Of a DNA stretch of 64,000 nucleotides, positions 34,040-43,159 are shown piece after piece (position 1 is the first letter of the stretch; the number at the start of each line of letters is the position of its first letter). A program made the translations under genes and the position numbers. The stretch spans positions 26,765 to 90,764 of the forward strand of contig JAEXNA010000027.1 of the NCBI GenBank assembly GCA_023447635.1, given 5' to 3'. The DNA is from Vulcanimicrobiota bacterium (GTDB taxonomy: Bacteria; Vulcanimicrobiota; Xenobia; Xenobiales; JADMJV01). The notes under the pieces are model-generated. The model was not told the DNA's origin and did no database searches. It saw only the letters and a program-made list of their open reading frames with translations.

Positions 34040-36505
34040 ATGTCGTCTGCCTCCCCCGATATCACCGACCCGCTGGGCCAGATCGGCCTGGTGCTCGACC
34101 ACCGTTACCGCCTGGAGCGCTGGCTGGGAGCGGGTTCGGTCCACAGCGTGTTCGCTGCTTACGACCTGATCGACGAAGCCGAGGTCTGCGTCAAACTTCC
34201 CCGCCGGGAACTCCGAGAGAACGCCGGCTTCACCCTTCGCTACCGGCGTGACGTGCTCAACGTCATGCTCCACCGCAGCCCCGGCTGGGTGACACCCCTT
34301 CTGCTGGGTGAACACGACGGCTCGCCGTTCCAGGTGCTGCCGCTGGTAGACGGCGCTCCCCTGCCCCGCTGGTACCGGGAGAACGGCCGGGATCAGGAAG
34401 CGCTGCTCGAGGTCGTCAAGACCGCCCTCTTTCAACTTGGACAGTTGCATCGCGCCACCGGGACGCTGCATGGAAGCCTGAAGCCCGAGAACTTTCTGGT
34501 CACCCCTGCGGGCGAGCCGATCTTCTGCGACCTGGTCGCCACTGGCCGACTGGAAGACCAGTTCGCCGAAAAGGCCCGCACCGGAGAGCCGGTCTACTTT
34601 TCCCCCGAGCAGTTGGTTGGCGAGCGGGCCGGCCCCGCCTCGGACGTCTATTCTCTGGGGCTGGTGCTCTACACCGCCGTGGCGGCGCGCCATCCGTTCT
34701 CCGGGCCGACCGAGAACGACGCCTCGGCCCGCCCCAGCGACAGCTACCCGGAACGGCTGCTGGCCTCCATGCTGGGCCAACTGCGCGAGCGACCGCCCGC
34801 ACCGTCGTCCTACCGCGAAGACGTGCCGCGCTGGGCCGACCGCTTCCTGGCCCGCTGCTTGCTGCCCCGTCCCGAAGACCGTTTCGCCACGCCGGAAGAA
34901 GCCCTGGACTGGCTGCGTCATCACGCCCGCAGCTCGGACCCTATCAGCCGGGAACACCGCCCTCTGCCTCCGGCCGGCCGAGAGGGCGAGATGTCCTTCT
35001 TGATGGAGTGCCTCAACGACATTCTCCAGGACCCGCCGGCCGGAAACATCATTCGCCTGCATGGCGCTCCTGGTGTGGGAAAGACCCGCTGCACCGAGTG
35101 GCTCAAAGAGCAGGCTCGAAGCCGCGACCTCCGGATCGTCGACATCCATCGCGCTCCGGAAAGCGGACTGCACCTGCAAAGCGTTGCCACCGCTCTGCGT
35201 CGCTCGCGGCTGGACCTGCCGGCTCTCGGAGACGACGCGCGGCCGGTGGTCGAATACGTCATCGAGGCCGCCCTCGAGGGGCCTATCCTGCTGCTGCTCG
35301 ACGACATCGCGCAGGCCGACGAAACTCTGGTCCGCTTGCTCGAAGAGTTGGCCTCGGTGCTGCCCGAGCTGCCTGTTCTGGTGGTGCTTTCCGACGAAGG
35401 CGGCCCGTTTCGCAGCGACGCCGTGCAAAGCTTTCTCGAGTCGCTCGACCATGTGCTGATCTTGAACCCGCTCGATCGGCGCGCTATCGCCAACCTGATC
35501 GAAGAGCGGGCCTGGTCGCCCCCCTCGGCCGGTCTGGCCGGCTGGATCCACGGAGTGAGCGAAGGCAACGCCCTGGCCGCTCGCCTGCTGCTGGACTACC
35601 TGATGAGCAAAGGGCTGCTGCGCGACGAGATCACCCTGGACTGGAGCGCCGGCCCTAGCGCCGAGCGTCCCAGCCTGAGCGAACTCCTGCATTGGAAGCT
35701 CGGCCGCATCAGTCCCACCACCCGAACCTTGCTTGAAGGAGGCGCCGTTCTGGGCAGCTCCTTCAACCTATCGACCCTGCAAGCGATCACCTATCGCGAC
35801 CCCGAAGAGGTCGACGCGGCCATCTCCGAAGCCGTGCGGGCCGAACTGCTCGAGGTGGGAGCCCGCGCTGGCGCGACCACCTATCGCTGGAGCCACCCGC
35901 TATACCGCGAGACGATCTGGAAAGGGTTGCACCCACGCCGCCGCCAGCGGGTTCACCGTCTTGCCGCCGCCTTCTACCTGCGCGGCGAGCCTGAGCCGGC
36001 CAAACTCGCCTATCATTTCCTGGAGTCCGGAGATATTCGCGAGCTCTACGCCTGGGGTATCCAGGCCGCCGAGAAGGCCCGCCGGCAAGGGCGGCGGGGC
36101 GAGACCAACTACTGGCTCAACGCCCTGCTCAGCCGCATCGAGGCGCGCCGCTGGTTAGGCCCCGACCTGGACAAGGCGCGGGCCGAAATCGCCCGCGACC
36201 AGAGCGAACTGTGGGACCTTTCGGCCTGGTCGCGATGGATGCGCGCCCTGGCCGGCCGAGCCGCCCACGAGGGCGAACCGCTCGACCTGCACGAACCGCT
36301 TTACGCCGCCCAGGTCCTGCTGGAGGCGTCCTGGTCGCTACTGCCCTGGAAACGAGGGGTGGTGGGTCTGATAGCGGAGATCGGCGAACGAACCCGAAGT
36401 GGAGGGGAAAGCATGGCCACCTACCACAAAGCCGTGTCGCTTTTGCGCTCGGAATGGTTCAACCGGGTCGGTGGAGGGGAACCATTTCCCCTGGGAGTCG
36501 ATTAG
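34040..36505 (+). CDS. Pseudokinase fused to a STAND/AAA-type ATPase
   Basis: 821 residues. A Hanks-type kinase fold (about 20-295) keeps the glycine loop (LGAGSVHSVF) and Lys52, but its HRD motif reads HGS (144-146), losing the catalytic Asp, and the DFG position reads CDL (163-165). This is probably a pseudokinase. Residues about 313-600 form an AAA_16/STAND-type NTPase with Walker A GAPGVGKT (342-349) and Walker B ILLLLDD (416-422). A helical C-terminus follows, as in PknK/LuxR-type ATPases but without a DNA-binding domain. It is likely a nucleotide-dependent signalling hub. Confidence 0.87.
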   Translation: MSSASPDITDPLGQIGLVLDHRYRLERWLGAGSVHSVFAAYDLIDEAEVCVKLPRRELRENAGFTLRYRRDVLNVMLHRSPGWVTPLLLGEHDGSPFQVLPLVDGAPLPRWYRENGRDQEALLEVVKTALFQLGQLHRATGTLHGSLKPENFLVTPAGEPIFCDLVATGRLEDQFAEKARTGEPVYFSPEQLVGERAGPASDVYSLGLVLYTAVAARHPFSGPTENDASARPSDSYPERLLASMLGQLRERPPAPSSYREDVPRWADRFLARCLLPRPEDRFATPEEALDWLRHHARSSDPISREHRPLPPAGREGEMSFLMECLNDILQDPPAGNIIRLHGAPGVGKTRCTEWLKEQARSRDLRIVDIHRAPESGLHLQSVATALRRSRLDLPALGDDARPVVEYVIEAALEGPILLLLDDIAQADETLVRLLEELASVLPELPVLVVLSDEGGPFRSDAVQSFLESLDHVLILNPLDRRAIANLIEERAWSPPSAGLAGWIHGVSEGNALAARLLLDYLMSKGLLRDEITLDWSAGPSAERPSLSELLHWKLGRISPTTRTLLEGGAVLGSSFNLSTLQAITYRDPEEVDAAISEAVRAELLEVGARAGATTYRWSHPLYRETIWKGLHPRRRQRVHRLAAAFYLRGEPEPAKLAYHFLESGDIRELYAWGIQAAEKARRQGRRGETNYWLNALLSRIEARRWLGPDLDKARAEIARDQSELWDLSAWSRWMRALAGRAAHEGEPLDLHEPLYAAQVLLEASWSLLPWKRGVVGLIAEIGERTRSGGESMATYHKAVSLLRSEWFNRVGGGEPFPLGVD

Positions 36506-36512
36506 CAACCTT

Positions 36513-38600
36513 ATGATTGTCAAGTTCCGGCGGCTAGCCCCGCTTTTTGTCCTGTTCCTTGCCTTGTTGGGCAGCCCTGTGCTGGCCAAGCTTGGCGATC
36601 CTCACACCAAGGTCACCGTGCTGCTCGAGAAAAGCGCGGTGAAAGCGGGCGAGCCGATCCGAGGCGTCTTCCACCTGGAGATGGACGAGGGCTGGCATAC
36701 CTACTGGAAATTCGCCGGTGACAACGGCCTGGCCACCGAGGTCGCCTGGACCCTGCCGGAAGGCTGGAAGGCGGACCCGCTGCTCTGGCCGATCCCGGAG
36801 TATATCGAACTTTCGGGCATGGGCTCCTACGCCTACGAGCACGAAGTCGACCTACCGTTTGTCCTGCGCCCTTCCTCCGAAGCCGCCGCTGGGGCCCAGG
36901 AAGTGGTGGCCAAGCTCAGCTGGCTGGAGTGCCAGGAAGCTTGCGTTCCCGGCGACGCGGAACTGATGTTCGGCTTCAGCGTCGGCTCTAGCGACATCGA
37001 TGGCTCCGAGGCATCGACGGTGCAGGCCGCCTTCGCAGCGCTGCCCACCGCCCGCCAGGACATCGAGGCCAGCAAAGACGGCCCTAATATGCAGCTTCAC
37101 ATCCCCTCCTCACTGGGCGGAGAAGGCGCCACCTTCCGCTTCTTCCCCGACGAAGGGCTGCAGATCGCCGCCGCCGCTCCTCAGCAGGCGGTCCGAGGCG
37201 CGGATGGCGCCTGGACGCTGAAGCTGCAGGCCGATCCGATTTCGGAAAAGCCGCCGGCCGAACTGTCCGGCCTGCTGACCGTGACTCAGGACGGTAAAAC
37301 CGTAGGTTACGACTTCAGCACCAAACTTCTCGACAGCTGGACTGGCCCCGCCGCAGGAGCCGCCGGTCCCTCTGCCCCGGTCGACTTCGGCGCCGTCTTC
37401 TTCACCATCGGCGCCGCCTTTCTGGGCGGACTGGTGCTGAACCTGATGCCCTGCGTGTTCCCTGTCCTCTCCCTCAAGGTTCTCGGCATCGTCGAGCAGT
37501 CGCGTCAGGAAGGCAGCAAAGCCTGGCACCACGGGGTAGTGTTCACCCTGGGCGTGTTGGTATCGTTCTGGGCCCTGAGCGGCGTCCTCTTGATCGTGCG
37601 CGCGGCCGGAAGCGAAGTGGGCTGGGGCTATCACCTTCAGAACCCTGCTATGGTGGGATTCCTGGCCGCCATGTTCTTGCTGATCGGCCTGAACCTTTTC
37701 GGCGTCTTCGAAGTCGGCGAGAACCTGACCCAGCTTTCTAACGTGGCCGATAAGAAGCACGGCTTCGCTCACTCCTTCTGGAGCGGCGTCCTGACCACCC
37801 TGGCCGCCACCCCGTGCACCGCCCCGTTTATGGGCGGCGCCGTGGGCTTCGCGCTCTCGCAGCCGAACTGGGTCGCTCTGGCCGTCTTCACCTCGCTGGC
37901 GCTGGGCACCGCCACTCCCTACATGACTCTGACCCTGTTCCCGGCGCTGCTCAAAAAGCTGCCCCGCCCCGGGGCCTGGATGGTCACCTTCAAGCAAGTT
38001 CTCGCCTTCCCGATGCTGCTTGCCGTAGTCTGGCTGGTCTGGGTTTTCGGCGGCCAGGTGGGAAGCGACCGTATGGCCGTCCTTCTGCTAGCGCTGGTGG
38101 TGGTTAGCTTTGCCGCCTGGGTTTACGGCAAATGGGGTAACTCTTACGTCGACAAGACCCGCCGTCTGGGTACCGCCTCGGCCTTGCTGGTCATGCTGGC
38201 CGCAGGAAGCGTCGGCTACCGCGCCTCGCTCGCCGCCCCCTCCGAGGAGAAATGGCAGACCTTCAGCCCGGAACTGGTGCAAAGTTTAGTGGCCGAAGGG
38301 AAGCCCGTCTTCCTGGATTTCACCGCCGACTGGTGCACCTCGTGCAAGGTCAACGAGATGGTCGCCCTATCCAACTCCGAAGTTAACGAGCGCTTCCAAG
38401 ACCTGGGCGTCGAGATGGTGAAGGGCGACTGGACCAAACAGGACCCCGTGATTACCGCCGAACTTCGTAAACACGGTCGGGCCGGGGTGCCGCTCTATGT
38501 CCTCTATCCCGGGGATGGGAAACCGCCCGTGGTCCTGCCCGAAGTTATCCTGCCCGGCACCGTGCTGGACGCCCTGCAGAATGTGAAGAAGCCGACCTAG
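36513..38600 (+). CDS. dsbD: Thiol:disulfide interchange protein DsbD
   Basis: 695 residues from the ATG at 36513, which is followed by a signal peptide (ending SPVLA); the frame is open upstream only inside the preceding gene. A periplasmic N-domain with two cysteines (WLECQEACVPG) is followed by eight or so membrane segments holding the redox pair in MPCVFPVLS and TPCTAPFMG. A C-terminal thioredoxin domain has DWCTSCK. It carries electrons from cytoplasmic thioredoxin to periplasmic thiols, for example for cytochrome c maturation or disulfide repair. It starts 7 bases after the pseudokinase gene. Confidence 0.95.
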   Translation: MIVKFRRLAPLFVLFLALLGSPVLAKLGDPHTKVTVLLEKSAVKAGEPIRGVFHLEMDEGWHTYWKFAGDNGLATEVAWTLPEGWKADPLLWPIPEYIELSGMGSYAYEHEVDLPFVLRPSSEAAAGAQEVVAKLSWLECQEACVPGDAELMFGFSVGSSDIDGSEASTVQAAFAALPTARQDIEASKDGPNMQLHIPSSLGGEGATFRFFPDEGLQIAAAAPQQAVRGADGAWTLKLQADPISEKPPAELSGLLTVTQDGKTVGYDFSTKLLDSWTGPAAGAAGPSAPVDFGAVFFTIGAAFLGGLVLNLMPCVFPVLSLKVLGIVEQSRQEGSKAWHHGVVFTLGVLVSFWALSGVLLIVRAAGSEVGWGYHLQNPAMVGFLAAMFLLIGLNLFGVFEVGENLTQLSNVADKKHGFAHSFWSGVLTTLAATPCTAPFMGGAVGFALSQPNWVALAVFTSLALGTATPYMTLTLFPALLKKLPRPGAWMVTFKQVLAFPMLLAVVWLVWVFGGQVGSDRMAVLLLALVVVSFAAWVYGKWGNSYVDKTRRLGTASALLVMLAAGSVGYRASLAAPSEEKWQTFSPELVQSLVAEGKPVFLDFTADWCTSCKVNEMVALSNSEVNERFQDLGVEMVKGDWTKQDPVITAELRKHGRAGVPLYVLYPGDGKPPVVLPEVILPGTVLDALQNVKKPT

Positions 38601-38618
38601 AATGCGATCTTCCTAGCT

Positions 38619-40220
38619 ATGCCCGGGCCTGCCTCGCCGGTAACTCCGCTCCCCCTACTGCCCGATCGCTGGTCGCGGGTGGACCATCTGACGCGTCTGT
38701 TCTATCTCGAGTCGTGCCGGATGAACCTGAAACGAGTCGCCCCTTTCTGGGTCGAGGCTGAAGCGGAACTGCGAGGCCACTCCCCCACCTCGGAAGCGGG
38801 AGCGGAATCCTGGTTCCTGGGCCCGATCCCGGTGGCTCGAGCGCTGCACTATTTAGAGCACGGTCTGCAATCGGGCGGACGCCCCTGGGTCCCCTCGACC
38901 CGCCTGCGCATCGACGGACGCAGCATTTGCCGCGTCTTCCCGTTCGGTTTTCATGAAGGGCTCTTATTCTGGGGCTATCAGGGGCACGTCTGGTCGGTAG
39001 GCAGCGACTTCCAGGGTCAGGAGTTCAGCCAGGCCCGCGACAGCTCTCCCGGACCTGCCCTGGTGCTGGCCACCGCCTCGCTCAGCGCCAGCGCCCTGAC
39101 CGACGTACTGGCCAAACTGTTCTGCGAGAACCGCCCGGTGGTCTGCCTGCTGCCGCGCCGCTTCTCTCCCCTCCTCCCCCTGTTCAACGAGATCTTCCAT
39201 CCGCTGCTTCGGGATCGCCACCTGCATCTTCTGGTGGGAGGCCCGGAGACGGCTCAAGAGCTTTTGGCCGACCCGATGTTCGAAACCGTGCACCTGACCG
39301 GAACCAACTCCACCCTGGAAGAGATTCAGGCGAACAACAGCTTCCCCCAGCGTCGTTTCACGGCCGAACTGGGCTGCGTGACGCCGCTGATCGTGGTCCC
39401 GGGCGACTGGTCGCCCAAAGAGGTCAAGCACCACGCCCGCCATCTGGTCTCCATGCTGCTGTTCAACGGCGGCTACAACTGCGTCTCGCCTCAGGTGGTG
39501 GTTGTCTCCGCGGGCTGGGCGCTCAAAGAGAGCTTCCGTGACGCCGTGCGTGCCGAACTGGCGCGTCACTCGCGACGCGACGATCTGTTCCCCTATGCTG
39601 CCGAGCGTCGCAAAGAGTGGCGCGCTCGTTACCCTCAGGGCGAGGTTTTTGGCCCCCGCACCCTGGTCGAGGTCTCGCCCTACGAACGCGAAGCGCTGTT
39701 CGAGGGAGAGGCGTTCTGCGGCATGCTGGGCTGGGCCGAACTGAAGTCGGAAGGGGTGGAGGAGTTCCTGGACGAGGCCGTCGCCTTCTGTAACGAGCGG
39801 CTCTGGGGCGATCTTTCCTGTTCCCTGCTCATCGACACCACCAACCGACGCGAGTACGAAGTGGCCCTGGCCCACTCGCTGACGGTCCTGCAGTACGGTA
39901 CGGTCGGGGTCAACGTCTCGACCGGGCTGGGCTTCTTCACCGGAGTCACCCCGTGGGGCTCTTACCGCGGAGGGCGAACCGGGGCGGCCTCGGGCTGGGT
40001 CCACAACACTTTCTTCTTTGACCGACCGGAGAAGTCGGTTCTGGAAGGGCCGTTCATGCCCGCCTTCTCTCCCCCCTGGATGAAGCCGTTCCCCCGCTTG
40101 GCCGAAGTAGGCAAAGCCTGGTTTAACCTGGAGTTCGATCCTAGCAACAGCCACCTGGCCGCCCTGGCGGCGGTCTACGGCGTGGCGCTCTGGAAAAAGC
40201 GAGGCCGCCGCTTCCGATGA
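38619..40220 (+). CDS. Divergent aldehyde dehydrogenase-superfamily protein
   Basis: 533 residues. The overall fold matches the ALDH superfamily. The cofactor loop reads VHLTGTNSTLEEI, the general-base region TAELGCVTPLIV and the catalytic Cys region LFNGGYNCVSPQVVVV, so Glu and Cys are kept although the surrounding sequence is far from standard enzymes. There is an unusual N-terminal extension of about 60 residues. The substrate is unknown. Its stop overlaps the start of the CHASE2-cyclase gene (ATGA), so the two are translationally coupled. Confidence 0.8.
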   Translation: MPGPASPVTPLPLLPDRWSRVDHLTRLFYLESCRMNLKRVAPFWVEAEAELRGHSPTSEAGAESWFLGPIPVARALHYLEHGLQSGGRPWVPSTRLRIDGRSICRVFPFGFHEGLLFWGYQGHVWSVGSDFQGQEFSQARDSSPGPALVLATASLSASALTDVLAKLFCENRPVVCLLPRRFSPLLPLFNEIFHPLLRDRHLHLLVGGPETAQELLADPMFETVHLTGTNSTLEEIQANNSFPQRRFTAELGCVTPLIVVPGDWSPKEVKHHARHLVSMLLFNGGYNCVSPQVVVVSAGWALKESFRDAVRAELARHSRRDDLFPYAAERRKEWRARYPQGEVFGPRTLVEVSPYEREALFEGEAFCGMLGWAELKSEGVEEFLDEAVAFCNERLWGDLSCSLLIDTTNRREYEVALAHSLTVLQYGTVGVNVSTGLGFFTGVTPWGSYRGGRTGAASGWVHNTFFFDRPEKSVLEGPFMPAFSPPWMKPFPRLAEVGKAWFNLEFDPSNSHLAALAAVYGVALWKKRGRRFR

Positions 40221-42178
40221 CGGTGGGCCGGAGTCGCGCCTTCCTGACCCTGGCGGCGGCAACTCTGCTGGGCCTTCTGCTTGGGGGATTCGCCCTGTCT
40301 CGTAGCGGCTACCGAGCGGAAGCGCAACTGCTGGATCGCTTCATCCCGCTTCGCTATCAGCTGTTCGGTGCAGAGCAGGTCGACCCTCGCCTGTTGCTGG
40401 TGGGAGTGGACGGCGCGACGCTCGACCGGCTGGGGAAACCGCTGATCTTCTGGCAGGCCGATCTGGCCGCCTTGCTCGAGCGTATCAAAGAGGGGCAACC
40501 TGCTGCCGTGGGGCTGGACCTGCTGATCTCGCCCAAGACTTCGGGGCTCGATGCCGACGATCCGGTCAAGAAGCGCCTGCAGGACGAAGCGATGAAGTTG
40601 GGCATGGCGGCCATGAGCGGCCCCCCGGTAGTGATGGTCGAACGCTACGCCCAGGATGAATACTCTCTCGAGGACTCGAACCAGAACCAGTTGGTCTCTC
40701 CCCACGAAATCGTCCGAGGCCTGCTGACTCACGAGGACGGAACCGTGCCCGCCTTCGGCATCGGTAACATCGCTACCGACCCCGACGGCGCGGTGCGGCG
40801 TCTGAAGCTGTTTCACTGGAAGCACCCGAAGACCGGCCAGAGCCGACCCGCCAACTTTGCCCTGAGACTGCTCGAGCACGCCACGGGGAAAGCGATACAG
40901 TTCGACGAGCGTACCGGCGCGTTGAACTGGAACGGCGTCTCGGTCCCGTTTCTCTTCGACGAGACGTTCCTGATGAACTATCCCGGGCCGATCGAAGAGA
41001 ACGTGGCCCCCGGCGAGCCCCCGCTGGCCACCCTGAGCTATCCTGTCCTACCCGCCGGCGAGGTGCTCGACGGTAAAGTCCCCCCGGTGACCTTCAAGGA
41101 CAAAATCGTCATCGTGGCTCCGGTAGCCGACGCCCTGGACGATACCCAGATCGTGCCCGGCGACGCCACCTACCCCGGAGGCGCTCTGCACGCCACGGTG
41201 CTGAACATGTTCTTGACCGACAGCTTCGTCAGCCGCCCTCCCCTGGTCTGGCTTCTGACCACCACGCTCTCGGCTTTGCTGGGCTGCCTGATCGGGCGCA
41301 CGGGGCGACTGGGCCTGCTGGTCGGCCTCCTGCTGCTCTTGCCTCTGACGGAGTTCTTGCTCTTTGCCCAGGCGCGCCTCTGGCTGCCGGCCTTTTTCTC
41401 CCTGGTTGCCTACGTGGGCGGATCGCTACTGGGCTACGTCGAGCGCCTGACCACAGTGGAACGGGACCGCGCCGTAGTCCGCTCGACCTTTGCCCGTATG
41501 GTCAGCCCCCAGGTTATGCGGCACGTGCTCAAAGAGATGGCCCACCTGCGCCACGGTGTGCGCAAAGAGGTGACCGTGCTGTTCACCGACATCAACGGCT
41601 TTACCCCGATCTGCGAAAAGCACGAACCAGAAGAGCTGATCGAAATGCTGAGCGACTACTTCAGCCTGATGGTCGACGTGATCATGAAGTACGACGGCTA
41701 TCTGAAGCAGTACGTGGGCGATGAGATCATGGTGATCTTCGGCGCCCCGGACGACCGCGACGACCACGCCACCCGGGCCGTGCTGACCGCGCTGGAGATG
41801 CGCGAGGTGCTGGCTCAGGCGAAGGCCCGCGCTAACGGCGCCCCCGGTTTCTACGACATCAAAGCCGGGATCAACACCGGCTCGGTGGTGGTCGGTCGGG
41901 TCGGTCCCGAAGCTCGCTGGGAGTACGCGGCCGTGGGCGACAACGTCAACCTGGGCGCTCGCGTGATGTCGGCCGCTCAGAAGCTAGGCCTGGACATCGC
42001 CGTGAGCGAAGCGACCCGCCTGCGCTACCAGCACGAACGGGCCGCTCGAGCCGAGGCCGGTCCGGACCCGGTCGAATGGACCTCCCTGGGCGTGCAGACC
42101 TTCAAAGGGAAAGTCTCTCAGATGGAAGTTCACGCCGTGGCGAAAAATCCCCCATCGCCCCCCCAAACTGGGAGCTAG
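40217..42178 (+). CDS. CHASE2-domain adenylate/guanylate cyclase
   Basis: 653 residues. An N-terminal membrane segment (about 8-26) leads to a periplasmic CHASE2 sensor (about 35-340: LLLVGVDGATLDRLG, GLDLLISPK, FKDKIVIVAP). Three further membrane segments follow (about 345-415), then a class III cyclase domain (about 440-640) with metal aspartates in FTDINGFTPI and VGDEIMVIFG and the Asn/Arg in DNVNLGARVM. It is a transmembrane cyclic-nucleotide sensor. It overlaps the ALDH-like gene by 4 bases; the exported protein gene lies 60 bases downstream. Two class III cyclases in one cluster point to cAMP control of this region's functions. Confidence 0.93.
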   Translation: MTVGRSRAFLTLAAATLLGLLLGGFALSRSGYRAEAQLLDRFIPLRYQLFGAEQVDPRLLLVGVDGATLDRLGKPLIFWQADLAALLERIKEGQPAAVGLDLLISPKTSGLDADDPVKKRLQDEAMKLGMAAMSGPPVVMVERYAQDEYSLEDSNQNQLVSPHEIVRGLLTHEDGTVPAFGIGNIATDPDGAVRRLKLFHWKHPKTGQSRPANFALRLLEHATGKAIQFDERTGALNWNGVSVPFLFDETFLMNYPGPIEENVAPGEPPLATLSYPVLPAGEVLDGKVPPVTFKDKIVIVAPVADALDDTQIVPGDATYPGGALHATVLNMFLTDSFVSRPPLVWLLTTTLSALLGCLIGRTGRLGLLVGLLLLLPLTEFLLFAQARLWLPAFFSLVAYVGGSLLGYVERLTTVERDRAVVRSTFARMVSPQVMRHVLKEMAHLRHGVRKEVTVLFTDINGFTPICEKHEPEELIEMLSDYFSLMVDVIMKYDGYLKQYVGDEIMVIFGAPDDRDDHATRAVLTALEMREVLAQAKARANGAPGFYDIKAGINTGSVVVGRVGPEARWEYAAVGDNVNLGARVMSAAQKLGLDIAVSEATRLRYQHERAARAEAGPDPVEWTSLGVQTFKGKVSQMEVHAVAKNPPSPPQTGS

Positions 42179-42238
42179 CGCACAGTTGGTCGTGCCGAGA
42201 TTGGGGTAAGGTGAGGCACAGTTGATGCGGAGGACACG

Positions 42239-43159
42239 ATGAAACGTTGGCAAAACGGAGCTTTGACGTTGGCGATGCTCCTGGGACTGGGGAGCGCCGC
42301 ACTGGCCGCGCCCCGGGTAGCCCTGGCGATCCCGGTGAGTGGAGAGGCCAGGGTCGCCGGAGCGCCCCTTTCCGACCCCACTCTGGTCGAGGAAGGCCAG
42401 AAAATCACCCTCTCCAAGGGTGCTGAGGTTCGCCTGCAACTGCTGGGCAGTAGCAAGCAGCGGGTGCTCAAAGGTCAGACCGCCTACACGGTCAGCAAGG
42501 CCACCCTGGAGAAGGAGGGCAAGACGATCGCTCGCGGCTCCGTGGCCGTGACCTCCGAGATCGGCAACCTCACCCGGACCGGAGCCGGCACCGCTCGCCC
42601 CTCGACCTACCAACCGGTGGGACTGGCCTTCGACTGGCCTCCTGTGCTGGAAGGCGAGCGCTGGGTCTGCCGAGTGACCACCCCTCCGGATCAGATCCGC
42701 GCCAGCAAAGCCGACGTCGTCACGGTGACCATCAGCGATCTCAGCGCCCCCGACAGACCGGCCCTGGCCGCCACCGTCGACGGCCCCATCGGGGTCCTGG
42801 CCTTTGCCCAAAAAAGCCTGGTGCCCGGGCACAGCTACAGCGTGGCCGTCCAGCGCGGTCTGGCCTACCAGTACCTGCGCGAATTCCGCATCCTGACCGA
42901 AGAAGAGAAAAGCGACCTCGAAGCCACGGCTCACACCCTGCGCCTGGCGGCCCTGGAAACCGGAGAGATCCCCACGCTGATCCGACTGGCCAGCGTCTAC
43001 CAGGGTTTTGGTCGGACCGACAAGGTTGCGGAAGTCCTGACCGAGGCGGTCAACAACGCTACTTATACCACTTTAGACCCCGCCGTTCAGAGCGGACTCT
43101 TAACCGCTCTGAACCGAGCCCGTAACGGCTTGGACCAGAAGGACTACAAGCCGGACTAA
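42239..43159 (+). CDS. Exported FecR/TPR-like protein of unknown function
   Basis: 306 residues with a signal peptide (ending GSAALAA). Residues about 30-100 (EEGQKITLSKGAEVRLQLLGSSKQRVLKG) resemble the beta-sandwich of FecR-type domains. The C-terminal third is helical (LEATAHTLRLAALETGEIPT, SVYQGFGRTDKVAEVLTEAV), like tetratricopeptide repeats. FecR-like exported proteins are often encoded beside CHASE2-cyclases, as here, so it may be a periplasmic partner of the sensor. Its last 4 bases overlap the convergent helicase gene. Confidence 0.75.
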   Translation: MKRWQNGALTLAMLLGLGSAALAAPRVALAIPVSGEARVAGAPLSDPTLVEEGQKITLSKGAEVRLQLLGSSKQRVLKGQTAYTVSKATLEKEGKTIARGSVAVTSEIGNLTRTGAGTARPSTYQPVGLAFDWPPVLEGERWVCRVTTPPDQIRASKADVVTVTISDLSAPDRPALAATVDGPIGVLAFAQKSLVPGHSYSVAVQRGLAYQYLREFRILTEEEKSDLEATAHTLRLAALETGEIPTLIRLASVYQGFGRTDKVAEVLTEAVNNATYTTLDPAVQSGLLTALNRARNGLDQKDYKPD

